A stretch of 64,000 nucleotides of DNA. Source: an uncultured Rhodospirillaceae bacterium. Its GTDB lineage: Bacteria; Pseudomonadota; Alphaproteobacteria; Reyranellales; Reyranellaceae. The stretch spans positions 1-64,000 of the forward strand of contig CAMFGZ010000024.1 of NCBI GenBank assembly GCA_945952105.1, in the 5' to 3' direction. Shown here piece after piece: positions 1-8,547 of this stretch. The position numbers and the translations under genes were made by a program. The notes beneath the pieces were generated by a model. It saw nothing but the letters and a program-made list of their open reading frames with translations, was not told where the DNA came from and did no database searches. Every line of letters begins with the position of its first letter. The first letter of the stretch is position 1.

Positions 1-50
1 GATCTCCGCGCGCAACGCCGCCGCATGACGATCTCTTTTAATGGTTGCTG

Positions 51-130
51 AGCGACAGCAAAGGACCTGACCGAGCGACCGACGGACTCCCTGGCGGGCG
101 TAGTGTTCTTCGCTGCGCGCAGGACGACAG
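51..130. repeat. Dispersed intergenic palindromic repeat, family A (degenerate copy)
   Basis: Two imperfect inverted arms, one reading GAGCGACAGCAAAGGACCTG and the other TTCTTCGCTGCGCGCAGGAC followed by GACAG, flank a variable centre. Related copies lie near 3.1, 13.2, 42.4 and 53.4 kb, always between genes. Bases 1-50 hold only short open frames cut by the window edge, and I cannot assign them to a gene. Confidence 0.5.
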
Positions 131-137
131 ATACGAA

Positions 138-161
138 AAAGGGGGCCGTGAGGCCCCCTTT
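138..161 (-). terminator. Rho-independent terminator of the ferritin-like gene
   Basis: A 10-bp perfect stem (AAAGGGGGCC with GGCCCCCTTT) closes a 4-base loop. It lies 23 bases past the stop codon of the minus-strand gene and runs into a short T tract in that direction. Confidence 0.85.
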
Positions 162-184
162 GCCGTTTGTATCGGGATCGCGCG

Positions 185-1252
185 TTACTCGGCGGCGATC
201 TGCGCGTTCACGAACTTCTTGGCGTCGAAGTCCTCGGCGACCTTGAGGTCGTTGCCCAGCAGCTTCTCGACGTCGATCTTGGCGTATTCCATCACGCCCA
301 TGTCGCCCAGCGCCTTCTGCACCTTCGGCCCGAACAGGCCGATCTCCTTGAGGATCGGCACGATGCGGGTGAACAGGCGCGTGCGGAACGACTGCATGGC
401 GCCGGAATTGTAGGCGTACTCCATCAGCTTATCGACCGGCAGGCCGGACCGCATCCAGACCTCGCCCTGGTTGAAGCGGTCACGCATGAAGTAGAGCGCC
501 TCGACCACGAACTCCTCGCGCTCCGCGCGCTCGTGGTCGGAGATGTGCGGATAGTATTCGCGCAGCGCCATGCGGCCGAACGTGACGTGGCGCGCCTCGT
601 CCTGCATCACGTAGGCGTTCACGGCGCCGGCCAGATTGTTCTTCGCGGTGTCGCGGATGCGCTGGAAGGCGGCGAGCGCCAGGCCCTCGATCAGCACCTG
701 CATGCCGAGATAGGTCATGTCCCAGCGGCGATCGGTCAGCGTCTGCTCGAGGAGATTCTTCAGCGACTCCGTGATCGGATAGGCCGCCTTGAACTTCTCG
801 TGGATCAGCCGCTTGTAGCTTTCGACGTGGCGGGCTTCGTCCATCACCTGGGTGGCGGCATAGAACTTGGCGTTCATGTCCGGCACGGTGTTCACGATCT
901 TGGCCGTGGCGATCAGCGCGCCCTGCTCGCCGTGCATGAACTGGCAGATGGAATGGCACTGCAGGTTGAAGCGCAGCCAGTCCTTCTCCTTGTCGGTCAT
1001 CTTTTCCCAGAAGGGCGAGCCGTAGATCGGGATCGTCTCGTCGGCCATGCCCATCGGGTTGCCTTCGAACAGCTCCTGGCTCCAGTCGATGCGGGTGCTG
1101 GTGTCCCACTGCTGCTGCTTGCCCTTTTCGTACAGGTTCAGCAGGTCGGCGGATCCGTCCTCGTATTCCCAGTTGAACGCGATCTCGGTGGCGCCGTCGA
1201 ACTTCCAGTTCGTGACTTCGACCGGCAACTGATAAATCTTTTGCGTCGTCAT
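185..1252 (-). CDS. Ferritin-like diiron protein (putative oxygenase component)
   Basis: The 355-residue product has a ferritin-like four-helix arrangement with a full set of diiron carboxylate ligands: E109, E139-x2-H142 (DEARHVE), E190 and E219-x2-H222 (DEARHV). This E, ExxH, E, ExxH pattern is that of ribonucleotide reductase R2, AurF-type N-oxygenases and related monooxygenases, so an oxygen-activating iron enzyme is the best reading. The substrate cannot be read from the sequence. The ATG at 1252 is chosen over an upstream in-frame start because GGAGG sits 8 bases before it. The gene is divergent from a flavin/2Fe-2S reductase 144 bases away, a plausible electron donor. It has its own terminator. 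An R2-like oxidase, or a non-catalytic ferritin-fold protein, is possible but less likely given the intact ligands. Confidence 0.8.
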   Translation of the reverse strand: MTTQKIYQLPVEVTNWKFDGATEIAFNWEYEDGSADLLNLYEKGKQQQWDTSTRIDWSQELFEGNPMGMADETIPIYGSPFWEKMTDKEKDWLRFNLQCHSICQFMHGEQGALIATAKIVNTVPDMNAKFYAATQVMDEARHVESYKRLIHEKFKAAYPITESLKNLLEQTLTDRRWDMTYLGMQVLIEGLALAAFQRIRDTAKNNLAGAVNAYVMQDEARHVTFGRMALREYYPHISDHERAEREEFVVEALYFMRDRFNQGEVWMRSGLPVDKLMEYAYNSGAMQSFRTRLFTRIVPILKEIGLFGPKVQKALGDMGVMEYAKIDVEKLLGNDLKVAEDFDAKKFVNAQIAAE

Positions 1253-1396
1253 CGGCTCTTGCCTCCTGGCCCTGAACCTAGTCCCATCCCCTAGGAGCAT
1301 CTGAAGGTGACGCTCCGCTCATTTTTCTCGGCGGAAGCTAACACAGTCTGCTAGGAGAGTCCGCCCGGAAATCGGGGGGCAAAGACGGGTTTTTTG
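1253..1396. promoter_or_regulatory. Divergent promoter region between diiron protein and reductase
   Basis: This 144-base gap must contain both promoters. It carries the interrupted palindrome CCTAG-N9-CTAGG (1277-1295), and CTAGGAG is repeated directly at 1291-1297 and 1351-1357. That arrangement could be an operator shared by both genes. No convincing -35/-10 pair was recognised. Confidence 0.4.
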
Positions 1397-2422
1397 ATGT
1401 CCTATAACCAGCTGCGCATCGCCAAGATCATCCAGGAGACGCCGGACGCGCGTTCCTTCGTCCTCGAAATCCCGACCGACCTCGCCGAGAAGTACCGGTA
1501 CAAGGCCGGCCAGTTCCTGACCTTCCGGGTGCCCGACGCCGCGGGCGGCGGCTTCAACCGCTGCTACTCCCTGTCGAGCGCGCCCGAGACCGACGGGCTG
1601 CCGAAGGTCACGATCAAGCGGGTCGCCGGCGGCAAGGGCTCCAACTGGTTCCACGATGCGCTGAAGGAAGGCGGCATGCTGGACGTGCTGCCGCCGGCCG
1701 GCCGGTTCGTCCTGGGCGACGGCGATGCCCCCCTGCTCCTCTTCGGCGGCGGCAGCGGGATCACGCCGATGATGTCGCTGATCAAGAGCGCCCTGAAGAA
1801 GGGCAATCGGCAGATCCGCCTGTTCTATGCCAACCGCGACAGGCAGTCGGTGATTTTCGACGCTGAATTCGAGGCGCTCGTCTCGGCGCATCCCGGCAGG
1901 CTGGAAGTGATCCATCATCTCGACGCGGCTCAGGGCATCATCAAGCCCGAGGAGATCGTCGCGGCGATGAAGGGCTACGAGGCGGGCGACGTTTATCTCT
2001 GCGGCCCGGGCCCGTTCATGAGCCTGGTCGAGGAGACCCTGTTCGAACACGGTATGCCGCACGACAAGGTGCGCATCGAGCGCTTCGAGGCTTCGGGCAA
2101 CGACGCCATCCCCGTACAGCCCAGCGAGGAAGGCGACGTCATCCCGAGCGAGATCACCATCCATTTCGAGGGCAAGGCACACAAGGTGGCCTACGCCAAG
2201 GGCCAGACCATCCTCGAAGCCGCGCGCGCCGCCGGCCTCAACCCGCTCTCCTCCTGCGAGGAAGGCTTCTGCGCCTCGTGCGCGGCCAAGACCATCAAGG
2301 GCAAGGTCATCCTCGCCAAGAACGACATCTACACGCCCGACGATCTCGCCAATCACTGGATCCTGACCTGCCAGGGCCATTGCTTCGGGGCCGAGGTCGA
2401 GATCACCTACGACGTGGTGTAG
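1397..2422 (+). CDS. PaaE-like oxygenase reductase (FAD, NAD(P)H, 2Fe-2S)
   Basis: The 341-residue protein is a ferredoxin-NAD(P) reductase module with a plant-type ferredoxin at its C-terminus. The FAD-binding motif RCYSLSSAP is at 55-63, the nucleotide-binding GGGSGITPMM at 117-126 and CGPGPFM at 202-208. The 2Fe-2S cysteines are C287, C292, C295 and C325 (C-x4-C-x2-C-x29-C). This architecture matches PaaE and other reductases of multicomponent oxygenases, which pass electrons from NAD(P)H through FAD and 2Fe-2S to a diiron partner. The divergent ferritin-like diiron protein is the obvious candidate partner. The ATG at 1397 has only a weak G-rich ribosome binding site. Confidence 0.85.
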   Translation: MSYNQLRIAKIIQETPDARSFVLEIPTDLAEKYRYKAGQFLTFRVPDAAGGGFNRCYSLSSAPETDGLPKVTIKRVAGGKGSNWFHDALKEGGMLDVLPPAGRFVLGDGDAPLLLFGGGSGITPMMSLIKSALKKGNRQIRLFYANRDRQSVIFDAEFEALVSAHPGRLEVIHHLDAAQGIIKPEEIVAAMKGYEAGDVYLCGPGPFMSLVEETLFEHGMPHDKVRIERFEASGNDAIPVQPSEEGDVIPSEITIHFEGKAHKVAYAKGQTILEAARAAGLNPLSSCEEGFCASCAAKTIKGKVILAKNDIYTPDDLANHWILTCQGHCFGAEVEITYDVV

Positions 2423-3036
2423 CCATCAGCGTCCGGCCCCTCGCGCTGGCGACCCTTCTGACGGTGGTCGCGGGCATCGCCGACGCCATCGGCTACGTCA
2501 CCATGAACGGCGTGTTCGCCGCGAACATGACCGGAAACACCGTGCTGGCGGGCATCGACCTCGCGAAGGGCAACCATCTCGGCGCGTGGAACCACCTGAC
2601 GCCGCTCGTCGCGTTCTTTCCCGGCGCCATGCTGGCGCGCGTGCTGCTGCGGCTCTTGAAATCCCCGACCGCCGGGTTGTTGCTCGAAGCGGCCATCCTC
2701 GCCGCGGTGGGCTTCCTGCCGGTCGGGAAGGAAGACGCAGTGATGATCGTGGCCTTCGCCATGGGCCTGCAGGCCTCGACGATCACCAGCTTCGCCGGCC
2801 ATGCCGTGAGCACGGTGGTGGTGACCAGCACGCTGGCGCGCACCGCCGACGCGACGGTGGACCGTCTGTGGCCGCAGAGCGACAAGCCACCGCCCTCCGC
2901 GACCAACACATGGCTGCTGACCCTGACCTGGACCGGCTATCTCGTGGGCGCGGTCATCGGCGGCCTGCTGCTGGCCGCCATGCCTTATCCGTTGCTCGTG
3001 CCGGCCGCGCTCCTGGTTCTGGCGCTGCTCTTCTAA
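2380..3036 (+). CDS. DUF1275 (YoaK-type) membrane protein, start uncertain
   Basis: The product matches the DUF1275 family: a first segment of the form LLTVVAGIADAIGYV, the family hallmark GVFAANMTGNTVL, and about six hydrophobic segments ending in a very hydrophobic C-terminus. The function of the family is unknown, though an inner-membrane transporter-like role is likely. The start is a problem. The conserved N-terminus begins right after the reductase stop at 2422, but the frame has no ATG, GTG or TTG there. I use the TTG at 2380, which overlaps the reductase by 43 bases. GTG 2464 would cut into the first membrane segment, and GTG 2278 would give a long implausible overlap. Coupled translation with the reductase is likely. 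Confidence 0.7.
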   Translation: MLRGRGRDHLRRGVAISVRPLALATLLTVVAGIADAIGYVTMNGVFAANMTGNTVLAGIDLAKGNHLGAWNHLTPLVAFFPGAMLARVLLRLLKSPTAGLLLEAAILAAVGFLPVGKEDAVMIVAFAMGLQASTITSFAGHAVSTVVVTSTLARTADATVDRLWPQSDKPPPSATNTWLLTLTWTGYLVGAVIGGLLLAAMPYPLLVPAALLVLALLF

Positions 3037-3100
3037 CCTCTTCGCCCCTTCAAATGCAGGACGCTCGGGGGAGTGGTGCACGATCCTGGAGACGAGCAGG

Positions 3101-3185
3101 TTGTCATCGGCGCGCAGCGAAGGACTGGCCCGGCGACCGACGAATGCATGGCCAGCGGTGGACTCTCGCTTCGTTCAGGACGACA
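3101..3185. repeat. Dispersed intergenic palindromic repeat, family A (degenerate copy)
   Basis: The left arm TTGTCATCGGCGCGCAGCGA and the right arm GCTTCGTTCAGGACGACAG are imperfectly complementary. The copy lies between the convergent DUF1275 and CoA-transferase genes, where a transcript hairpin could act as a weak terminator. Confidence 0.5.
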
Positions 3186-3209
3186 GAAGCTCGAACAACA
3201 GTTCTGCCG

Positions 3210-4403
3210 TCAAACGACCAGTCCCGCGCGCATCTCTGCGATCTCGGCGGGCGAGTAGCCCGCTTCCTTCAGCACCTCGTCGGTGTGCTGGCCGAGCGTC
3301 GCCGGCGGACGGTCGATCGAGCCGCCGCCATGTTCCAGGCGGAAGCCCGAGCCCACGACCTTGATCGGGCCGTGCTCGGTCTCGACCGTCTGCAGCACCG
3401 TGCGGTGCTTGAAGAGGTCGAGCTGCGCGGTCTCCGGGATCGAGTGCACGCGGCCGGCGGGCACGTCGGCCTTGGCGAAGCGCTCGATCCAGGTGCCGGA
3501 ATCCTCCGTCTTCATCGCCCCTTCGACGATCTCGTGAAGGGCGGTGTTGTTGGCGATGCGCGTGCCCCAGTCGACGAAGCGCGGATCGTCCAGCGCCGCT
3601 TCCTGGCCCAGCACCTTCATCAGCCGCTTGAACTGCGGATCGGTCATGACGGCGAGCACGATCCAGCCGTCCCTGGTCTTGAAGAGATTGCCCGTGGGCT
3701 TGCGCGTCACCGACAGATTGGCGGCCTGCCCATGCACGCGGCCGGTCATCATGTGCTCGGTGAACTGCTGCGCGAGATAGCCCATCACCGCATCGATCAT
3801 GGCGACGTCGACGAGCTGGCCCTTGCCGGTGTGCGTGCGCTGGTACAGCGCCGAGGCGATGCCCAGTGCCGCCGTGGCGCCCGACATCACGTCGGCGCCG
3901 GCGAAGCCCACGCGGGTGGGGCCGTTGTTCTCGAAGCCGGTGATCGACATCAGGCCCGACATGGCCTGGATCATGCCGTCGAAGGCCGCGGTCTTGGACT
4001 CGGGGCCGACCTGGCCGAAGCCCGAAACGGCGCAGTAGATCAGCCTCGGGTTGATCTTCTTCAGCGTCTCGTAGCCGATGCCGAGCTTGTCCATCACGCC
4101 CGGGCGGAAATTCTCGACCACCACGTCGGCCGTCTCGACCAGCCGCTTGACGACCTCGATCGCCTTGGGCTGCTTGAGGTCGAGCGTGATCGACCGCTTG
4201 TTGCCGTTCACTGCGACCCAGGGGGCCGCGAGGCCCCTCTTCTCCCAGTCGTTGGATCGGGTGCCGAACCGCATGTCGTCGCCTTCGCGCGACTCGATCT
4301 TCACCACATCCGCGCCGAGCAGGGCGAGCTGATAGGAACTGTAGGGCCCCGCCAGCACGCGCGTGAAATCGACGACCTTTACGCCCGCAAACGGCTTACT
4401 CAT
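3210..4403 (-). CDS. CaiB/BaiF class III CoA-transferase
   Basis: The 397-residue length and sequence fit the class III CoA-transferase family. It opens with the typical GVKVVDFTRVLAGPY segment, followed by GADVVKIE and NKRSITLDLK. The expected catalytic aspartate is D171 in the segment AGADVMSG, the place of Asp169 in formyl-CoA transferase. Such enzymes move CoA between carboxylic acids, and the substrate here is not predictable. The ATG has GAGGA nine bases upstream. It lies 10 bases after the GrdB-like gene, so the two should be co-transcribed, which suggests a shared catabolic path for a small organic acid or amine. Confidence 0.87.
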   Translation of the reverse strand: MSKPFAGVKVVDFTRVLAGPYSSYQLALLGADVVKIESREGDDMRFGTRSNDWEKRGLAAPWVAVNGNKRSITLDLKQPKAIEVVKRLVETADVVVENFRPGVMDKLGIGYETLKKINPRLIYCAVSGFGQVGPESKTAAFDGMIQAMSGLMSITGFENNGPTRVGFAGADVMSGATAALGIASALYQRTHTGKGQLVDVAMIDAVMGYLAQQFTEHMMTGRVHGQAANLSVTRKPTGNLFKTRDGWIVLAVMTDPQFKRLMKVLGQEAALDDPRFVDWGTRIANNTALHEIVEGAMKTEDSGTWIERFAKADVPAGRVHSIPETAQLDLFKHRTVLQTVETEHGPIKVVGSGFRLEHGGGSIDRPPATLGQHTDEVLKEAGYSPAEIAEMRAGLVV

Positions 4404-4413
4404 CTGGAGATCC

Positions 4414-5340
4414 TCAGGCGACGCCGGCCTTCTGACGCTGGCCGAGTGCGACCTGCTTGATCTTGTCGAAGTCGGCCCGCCGCTTGGCGATCTCCTCCGG
4501 GCTCATGCGCGAGATGTTGTTGTAGTCGTTCTTCCAGTCGCCATCCTCGGTCCAGCGCAGCGGCGACTGAACCGTGGTGCGCGGGCCGACGGCGCTTTCC
4601 AGAACGCGCAGCGCGAGGTCGAGCGTGAAGGCCTGGGTGTCGGGCTCGTGCGGCTTGCCGCAGGCATTGCCCAGCGGGAAGTCGCTGAACAGGAAGCGCG
4701 GCGCACCGGCCAGCTCGACGATGTCCTTGGCGCAGCCCATCACGACCGTCGAGATGCCATTGCGCTCGAGGTGGCGGGCGACCAGGGTCGAGGTCTGGTG
4801 GCAGACTGGGCAGTTCGGCACGATCACCGCGGCGTCGACGCCGTCTTCACGGCAGCGCGCGAGGATCTCCGGCGCATCCGTCTCCAGCGTGACGCGCTGG
4901 CTGCGGTTGGTCGGCGCGCCATGGAAGCGCTTGGCGAGCTTGAAGCGGCCCTGGCCGGCCAGCTTGCGCATCAGCGGCAGCGGGAACCAGGTGTTGCTGT
5001 CGGTCGCCGTGGTGTGCTTGCGATCGTAGCCTATGTGGCTGATGCGCATGTCGTGGTCGACCGCGGTGTCGCCCGAGAGCACGGTGTAATACTTGGCCGA
5101 AGCGTTGTAGAGCGCGCCCGGACCCTGGTCGCCCTTGTCGGGCTGGTAGGGAGCCGCGGTGGAGATCAGCGCCACCGTGCTGTCCTTCAGCGGCTTCTTC
5201 AGCGGCGTGAAGGGCGCATCGACATAGTGGGCCCAGCGATAGGGATTGTCGTAACCCAGGGCGAGGTAATACTCGCGGGTGCGGCGCATGTATTCGAGGG
5301 GCGTGTCGAAGTCAGGCGCGAAATTCATGGTGTCGGTCAT
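4414..5340 (-). CDS. Glycine/sarcosine/betaine reductase component B-like protein, Cys form
   Basis: The 308-residue protein resembles the C-terminal half of the GrdB/PrdB selenoprotein B family. The segment VDAAVIVPNCPVCHQTST (168-185), then a second alpha/beta unit and FPLGNACGKPHEP, follow the family layout, in which a selenocysteine-containing redox motif precedes a conserved P-L-G-N-P-like segment. Here the motif is Cys177-x2-Cys180 with ordinary cysteine codons. GrdB is about 430 residues, so this is a shorter form. The classical reaction is reductive deamination in anaerobes. In an aerobe with no GrdA or GrdC in view, the actual role is unknown. It is first in a two-gene operon with a CoA-transferase. 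The ATG at 5340 is preferred, but its ribosome binding site is weak. Confidence 0.62.
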   Translation of the reverse strand: MTDTMNFAPDFDTPLEYMRRTREYYLALGYDNPYRWAHYVDAPFTPLKKPLKDSTVALISTAAPYQPDKGDQGPGALYNASAKYYTVLSGDTAVDHDMRISHIGYDRKHTTATDSNTWFPLPLMRKLAGQGRFKLAKRFHGAPTNRSQRVTLETDAPEILARCREDGVDAAVIVPNCPVCHQTSTLVARHLERNGISTVVMGCAKDIVELAGAPRFLFSDFPLGNACGKPHEPDTQAFTLDLALRVLESAVGPRTTVQSPLRWTEDGDWKNDYNNISRMSPEEIAKRRADFDKIKQVALGQRQKAGVA

Positions 5341-5553
5341 GAGCGAACGTTGAGCGCACAAACCCGCGAAGTCAAACGAGCAGACGCCGGTATTCGCATG
5401 ACGATATGTCAGTCGTCGCGCGCAGCACCGCAGGCCGGCGACCGTTCCAGAAGTTGGGAAAGCTGGCCCCGATGTAACCCCCCGGCCATAGTGCCGCCCA
5501 ACTCCATCGCGCTATATATGAAACGAGGTCAGGAAGGCTGGGGAGCGCATCGC

Positions 5554-7434
5554 ATGGCGATCAGACGGCGCAGCGTATTGGCGGGCGGAGCGGCCCTTTG
5601 GGTCGGCGCGCCGGCGCTTCTGCGGGCCCAGACCGCCCCGGCCCAGCCCCCGGCGGCCGCCAAGCCCGCGCCGGACATGCTCCACACCAGCCACGGCTTC
5701 GCCATGCACGGCGAGCCCAAATACAAGGCAGATTCCGGCCCGCCGGACTATGTGAACCCGAACGCCCCCAAGGGCGGCTCGGTTCGGCTGGGTGCCCGAG
5801 GCACCTTCGATTCGCTGCACCCGTTCATCGTGAAGAGCGTCCCCGCGGCCGGCATCAGCCAGCTCTGGGACACGCTGTGCTGGAATTCGCGCGACGAGGC
5901 CTCGACCGAGTACGGGCTGATCGCCGAGACGATCGAATGGCCCGAGGACCGGTCGTGGGCGGCCTTCACGCTCAGGCCGCAGGCGCGCTGGCATGACGGC
6001 AGCCCGATCACGGTCGAAGACGTGATCTTCTCCCTCGACATCCTGAAGACCAAGGGTCTGCCGAACTATGCCTTCTACTACAACGACGTGCTGAAGGCCG
6101 AGAAGGTGGGCGACCGCAAGGTGAAGTTCACCTTCCGCGACGACACCAACAAGGAACTGCCGCTGATCATCGGCCAGCTCCCGATCCTCCCCTCGAAGTG
6201 GTGGGCCGGCCGCGACTTCGAGAAGGTCTCGCTCGAGCCCGCGCTCGGCAGCGGCCCCTACAAGGTCGATTCCTTCGATGTCGGCCGCTCCATCGCGTAT
6301 CGCCGGGTCGACGACTGGTGGGCGAAGGACCTCTGGATGAACCGCGGGCGCAACAATTTCGAGGTGATCCGCTACGAGTATTACCGCGACGTCACCGTCC
6401 AGTTCGAAGCCTTCAAGGGCGGCGACCTCGACATGCGCCAGGAGAACATCGCGCGCAACTGGGCGACCGCCTACGACATCCCGGCGGTGCGCGACGGCCG
6501 CATCCAGCGCGCCGAGATCAAGCACGAGCTGCCCACCGGCATGCAGTGCTTCGCCTTCAACACCCGCCGCGACTACTTCAAGGACAAGCGCGTGCGCGAG
6601 GCGATCTCGACGATGTTCGACTTCGCCTGGGCGAACAAGAACCTGTTCTACGGCATGTACAGGCGGAACATCTCGTTCTTCGGCAATTCCGAGCTCGCCT
6701 CGTCGGGCCTGCCGACGCCCGCCGAGCTGAAGTACCTCGAGCCGCTGCGCGGCAAGATCCCCGAGGAGGTCTTCACCAAGGAGTTCGTGCTGCCCGAAAC
6801 CGACGGCACCGGCAATGTCCGCGAGCTGGCGCGCAAGGCGCTGGCACTCCTCAAGGAGGCCGGCTGGGAGATCAAGGACGGCAAGATGACCGAGGCGAAG
6901 ACGGGCAAGAAGCTCGCCTTCGAGATGCTCCTGAACGATGCCAGCTTCGAGCGCGTCGTGCTGCCCTACAAGCAGAACCTGGAGCGCATCGGCATCGACA
7001 TGACCGTGCGCACGGTCGACACCGCGCAGTTCAAGCGCCGCGAGGACGATTTCGACTTCGACATGATGGTCGACGGCTTCGGCCAGTCGCTGTCGCCCGG
7101 CAACGAGCAGCGTGACTTCTGGGGCTCGAAGGCGGCCGACAGCAAGGGCAGCCGCAACACGATCGGCATCAAGGATGCCGCCATCGACTCGCTGATCGAG
7201 ACCCTGATCGCCGCGCCCGACCGCGAAAGCCTGATCAACGTCACGCGCGCGCTCGACCGCGTTCTGCTGTGGAGCAGCTTCGTCGTGCCGAACTGGCACA
7301 GCAACACCGCCTACGTCGCCTACTGGAACCGGTTCGACCGGCCGGCCAAGAGCGCGAAATACGCTCCCGTGGCCTTCGATACCTGGTGGATCGACGAGGC
7401 CAAGGACCGCGCCCTGCAGCGCGAAAGGAAGTAG
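5554..7434 (+). CDS. yejA: Peptide ABC transporter substrate-binding protein, YejA type
   Basis: The 626-residue family 5 extracellular solute-binding protein starts with a twin-arginine-like signal (RRRSVLAGGAA) and an ALLRAQ cleavage region, so export to the periplasm, perhaps by Tat, is expected. The mature part has the YejA-type features KGGSVRLGARGTFDSLHPF and TLRPQARWHDGSPIT, followed by the usual peptide-binding fold. It delivers oligopeptides to the YejBEF membrane complex encoded directly downstream (15-base gap to yejB). The ATG at 5554 has GGGGAG nine bases upstream. An in-frame ATG at 5518 lacks a ribosome binding site and would place the signal peptide too far inside. YejA homologues import peptides, including microcin C-like compounds. 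The ligand here is not known. Confidence 0.88.
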   Translation: MAIRRRSVLAGGAALWVGAPALLRAQTAPAQPPAAAKPAPDMLHTSHGFAMHGEPKYKADSGPPDYVNPNAPKGGSVRLGARGTFDSLHPFIVKSVPAAGISQLWDTLCWNSRDEASTEYGLIAETIEWPEDRSWAAFTLRPQARWHDGSPITVEDVIFSLDILKTKGLPNYAFYYNDVLKAEKVGDRKVKFTFRDDTNKELPLIIGQLPILPSKWWAGRDFEKVSLEPALGSGPYKVDSFDVGRSIAYRRVDDWWAKDLWMNRGRNNFEVIRYEYYRDVTVQFEAFKGGDLDMRQENIARNWATAYDIPAVRDGRIQRAEIKHELPTGMQCFAFNTRRDYFKDKRVREAISTMFDFAWANKNLFYGMYRRNISFFGNSELASSGLPTPAELKYLEPLRGKIPEEVFTKEFVLPETDGTGNVRELARKALALLKEAGWEIKDGKMTEAKTGKKLAFEMLLNDASFERVVLPYKQNLERIGIDMTVRTVDTAQFKRREDDFDFDMMVDGFGQSLSPGNEQRDFWGSKAADSKGSRNTIGIKDAAIDSLIETLIAAPDRESLINVTRALDRVLLWSSFVVPNWHSNTAYVAYWNRFDRPAKSAKYAPVAFDTWWIDEAKDRALQRERK

Positions 7435-7449
7435 GCGGCCGGCCGCTCC

Positions 7450-8547
7450 ATGATCGCCTACATACTGCGCCGTCTCATGCTGGTGGTGCCGACGCTGTTC
7501 GGCATCATGGTGGTCAACTTCTTCATCATCCAGGCAGCCCCCGGCGGCCCGGTCGAACAGATGCTGTCCCAGATCCAGGGCACGGCGGTCGACGCGACGG
7601 AACGCTTCTCCGGCAGTTCGAGCGGCGGCGAGACGCTGCGCAAGGGCGGCTCGGATTCCTCCAGCGGCACGTACCGCGGCGCGCGCGGCCTGCCGCGCGA
7701 GCTGATCGAGCGCATCGAGAAGATGTACGGTTTCGACAAGCCGATGGGCGAGCGCTTCGTGCTGATGATGAAGAACTATCTCGTCTTCGATTTCGGCGAG
7801 AGCTTCTTTCGCAACCGGCGCGTCGTCGACCTCATCATCGACAAGATGCCGGTGTCGATCTCGCTCGGCCTGTGGGCGACGCTGCTGATCTATTTCGTCT
7901 CGATCCCGCTCGGCATCGCCAAGGCGGTGCGCGACGGTTCGCGCTTCGACGTCACGACCTCGACCACGCTCATCGTCCTGAACGCCATCCCAGGCTTCCT
8001 GTTCGCGCTGCTGCTGGTCGTGCTGTTCGCCGGCGGCTCCTACTTCAAATGGTTCCCGCTACGGGGCCTCGTCTCCGACGACTGGAGCTCGCTCGGCCCG
8101 ATCGACAAGGTGCTCGACTATTTCTGGCACATGGCGCTGCCGATCGGGGCCATGGTGATCGGCGGCTTCGCGACGCTCACCTTCCTTACCAAGAACTCCT
8201 TCCTCGAGGAGATCCACAAACAGTATGTGCTGACCGCGCGCGCCAAGGGCCTGGTCGAGCGCCGCGTGCTCTACGGCCACGTCTTCCGCAACGCCATGCT
8301 GATCGTGATCGCGGGTTTCCCGGCCGCCTTCATCGGCATCCTGTTCACCGGCTCGCTGCTCATCGAGGTGATCTTCTCACTCGACGGGATCGGCCTGCTG
8401 GGCTTCGAGGCGGCGCTGAACCGCGACTATCCGATCATGTTCGGCACGCTCTACTTCTTCGGGCTGATCGGCCTCGTCATGAGCATCCTGGGCGACGTCA
8501 TGTACATGGTGATCGACCCCCGGATCGATTTCGAGGGACGCTCCTGA
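7450..8547 (+). CDS. yejB: Peptide ABC transporter permease, YejB type
   Basis: The 365-residue inner-membrane permease starts with MIAYILRRLMLVVPTLFGIM, the first membrane helix typical of DppB/OppB/YejB proteins. It has about six membrane segments. The EAA-like cytoplasmic loop includes YVLTARAKGLVERRVLYGHV, which contacts the ATPase. An extended hydrophilic insertion between the first two helices (about residues 35-100, rich in Gly and Ser) is characteristic of the YejB branch compared with shorter OppB proteins. Its stop codon overlaps the yejE start (TGATG), so translation is coupled. Confidence 0.88.
   Translation: MIAYILRRLMLVVPTLFGIMVVNFFIIQAAPGGPVEQMLSQIQGTAVDATERFSGSSSGGETLRKGGSDSSSGTYRGARGLPRELIERIEKMYGFDKPMGERFVLMMKNYLVFDFGESFFRNRRVVDLIIDKMPVSISLGLWATLLIYFVSIPLGIAKAVRDGSRFDVTTSTTLIVLNAIPGFLFALLLVVLFAGGSYFKWFPLRGLVSDDWSSLGPIDKVLDYFWHMALPIGAMVIGGFATLTFLTKNSFLEEIHKQYVLTARAKGLVERRVLYGHVFRNAMLIVIAGFPAAFIGILFTGSLLIEVIFSLDGIGLLGFEAALNRDYPIMFGTLYFFGLIGLVMSILGDVMYMVIDPRIDFEGRS

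Noticed and set aside
1..50. Possible 3' end of a gene entering from the left edge
   Set aside because: All three plus frames stop within 51 bases, and none has a recognisable tail, so I could not choose one.
5011..5340. A possible selenocysteine codon in the GrdB-like gene
   Set aside because: The redox motif uses ordinary cysteine codons, and the frame has no internal TGA, so no recoding is needed.
4363..5553. A long upstream extension of the yejA frame across the GrdB-like gene
   Set aside because: The signal peptide begins at ATG 5554 with a good ribosome binding site. The extension is antisense to the GrdB-like gene and would bury the signal.
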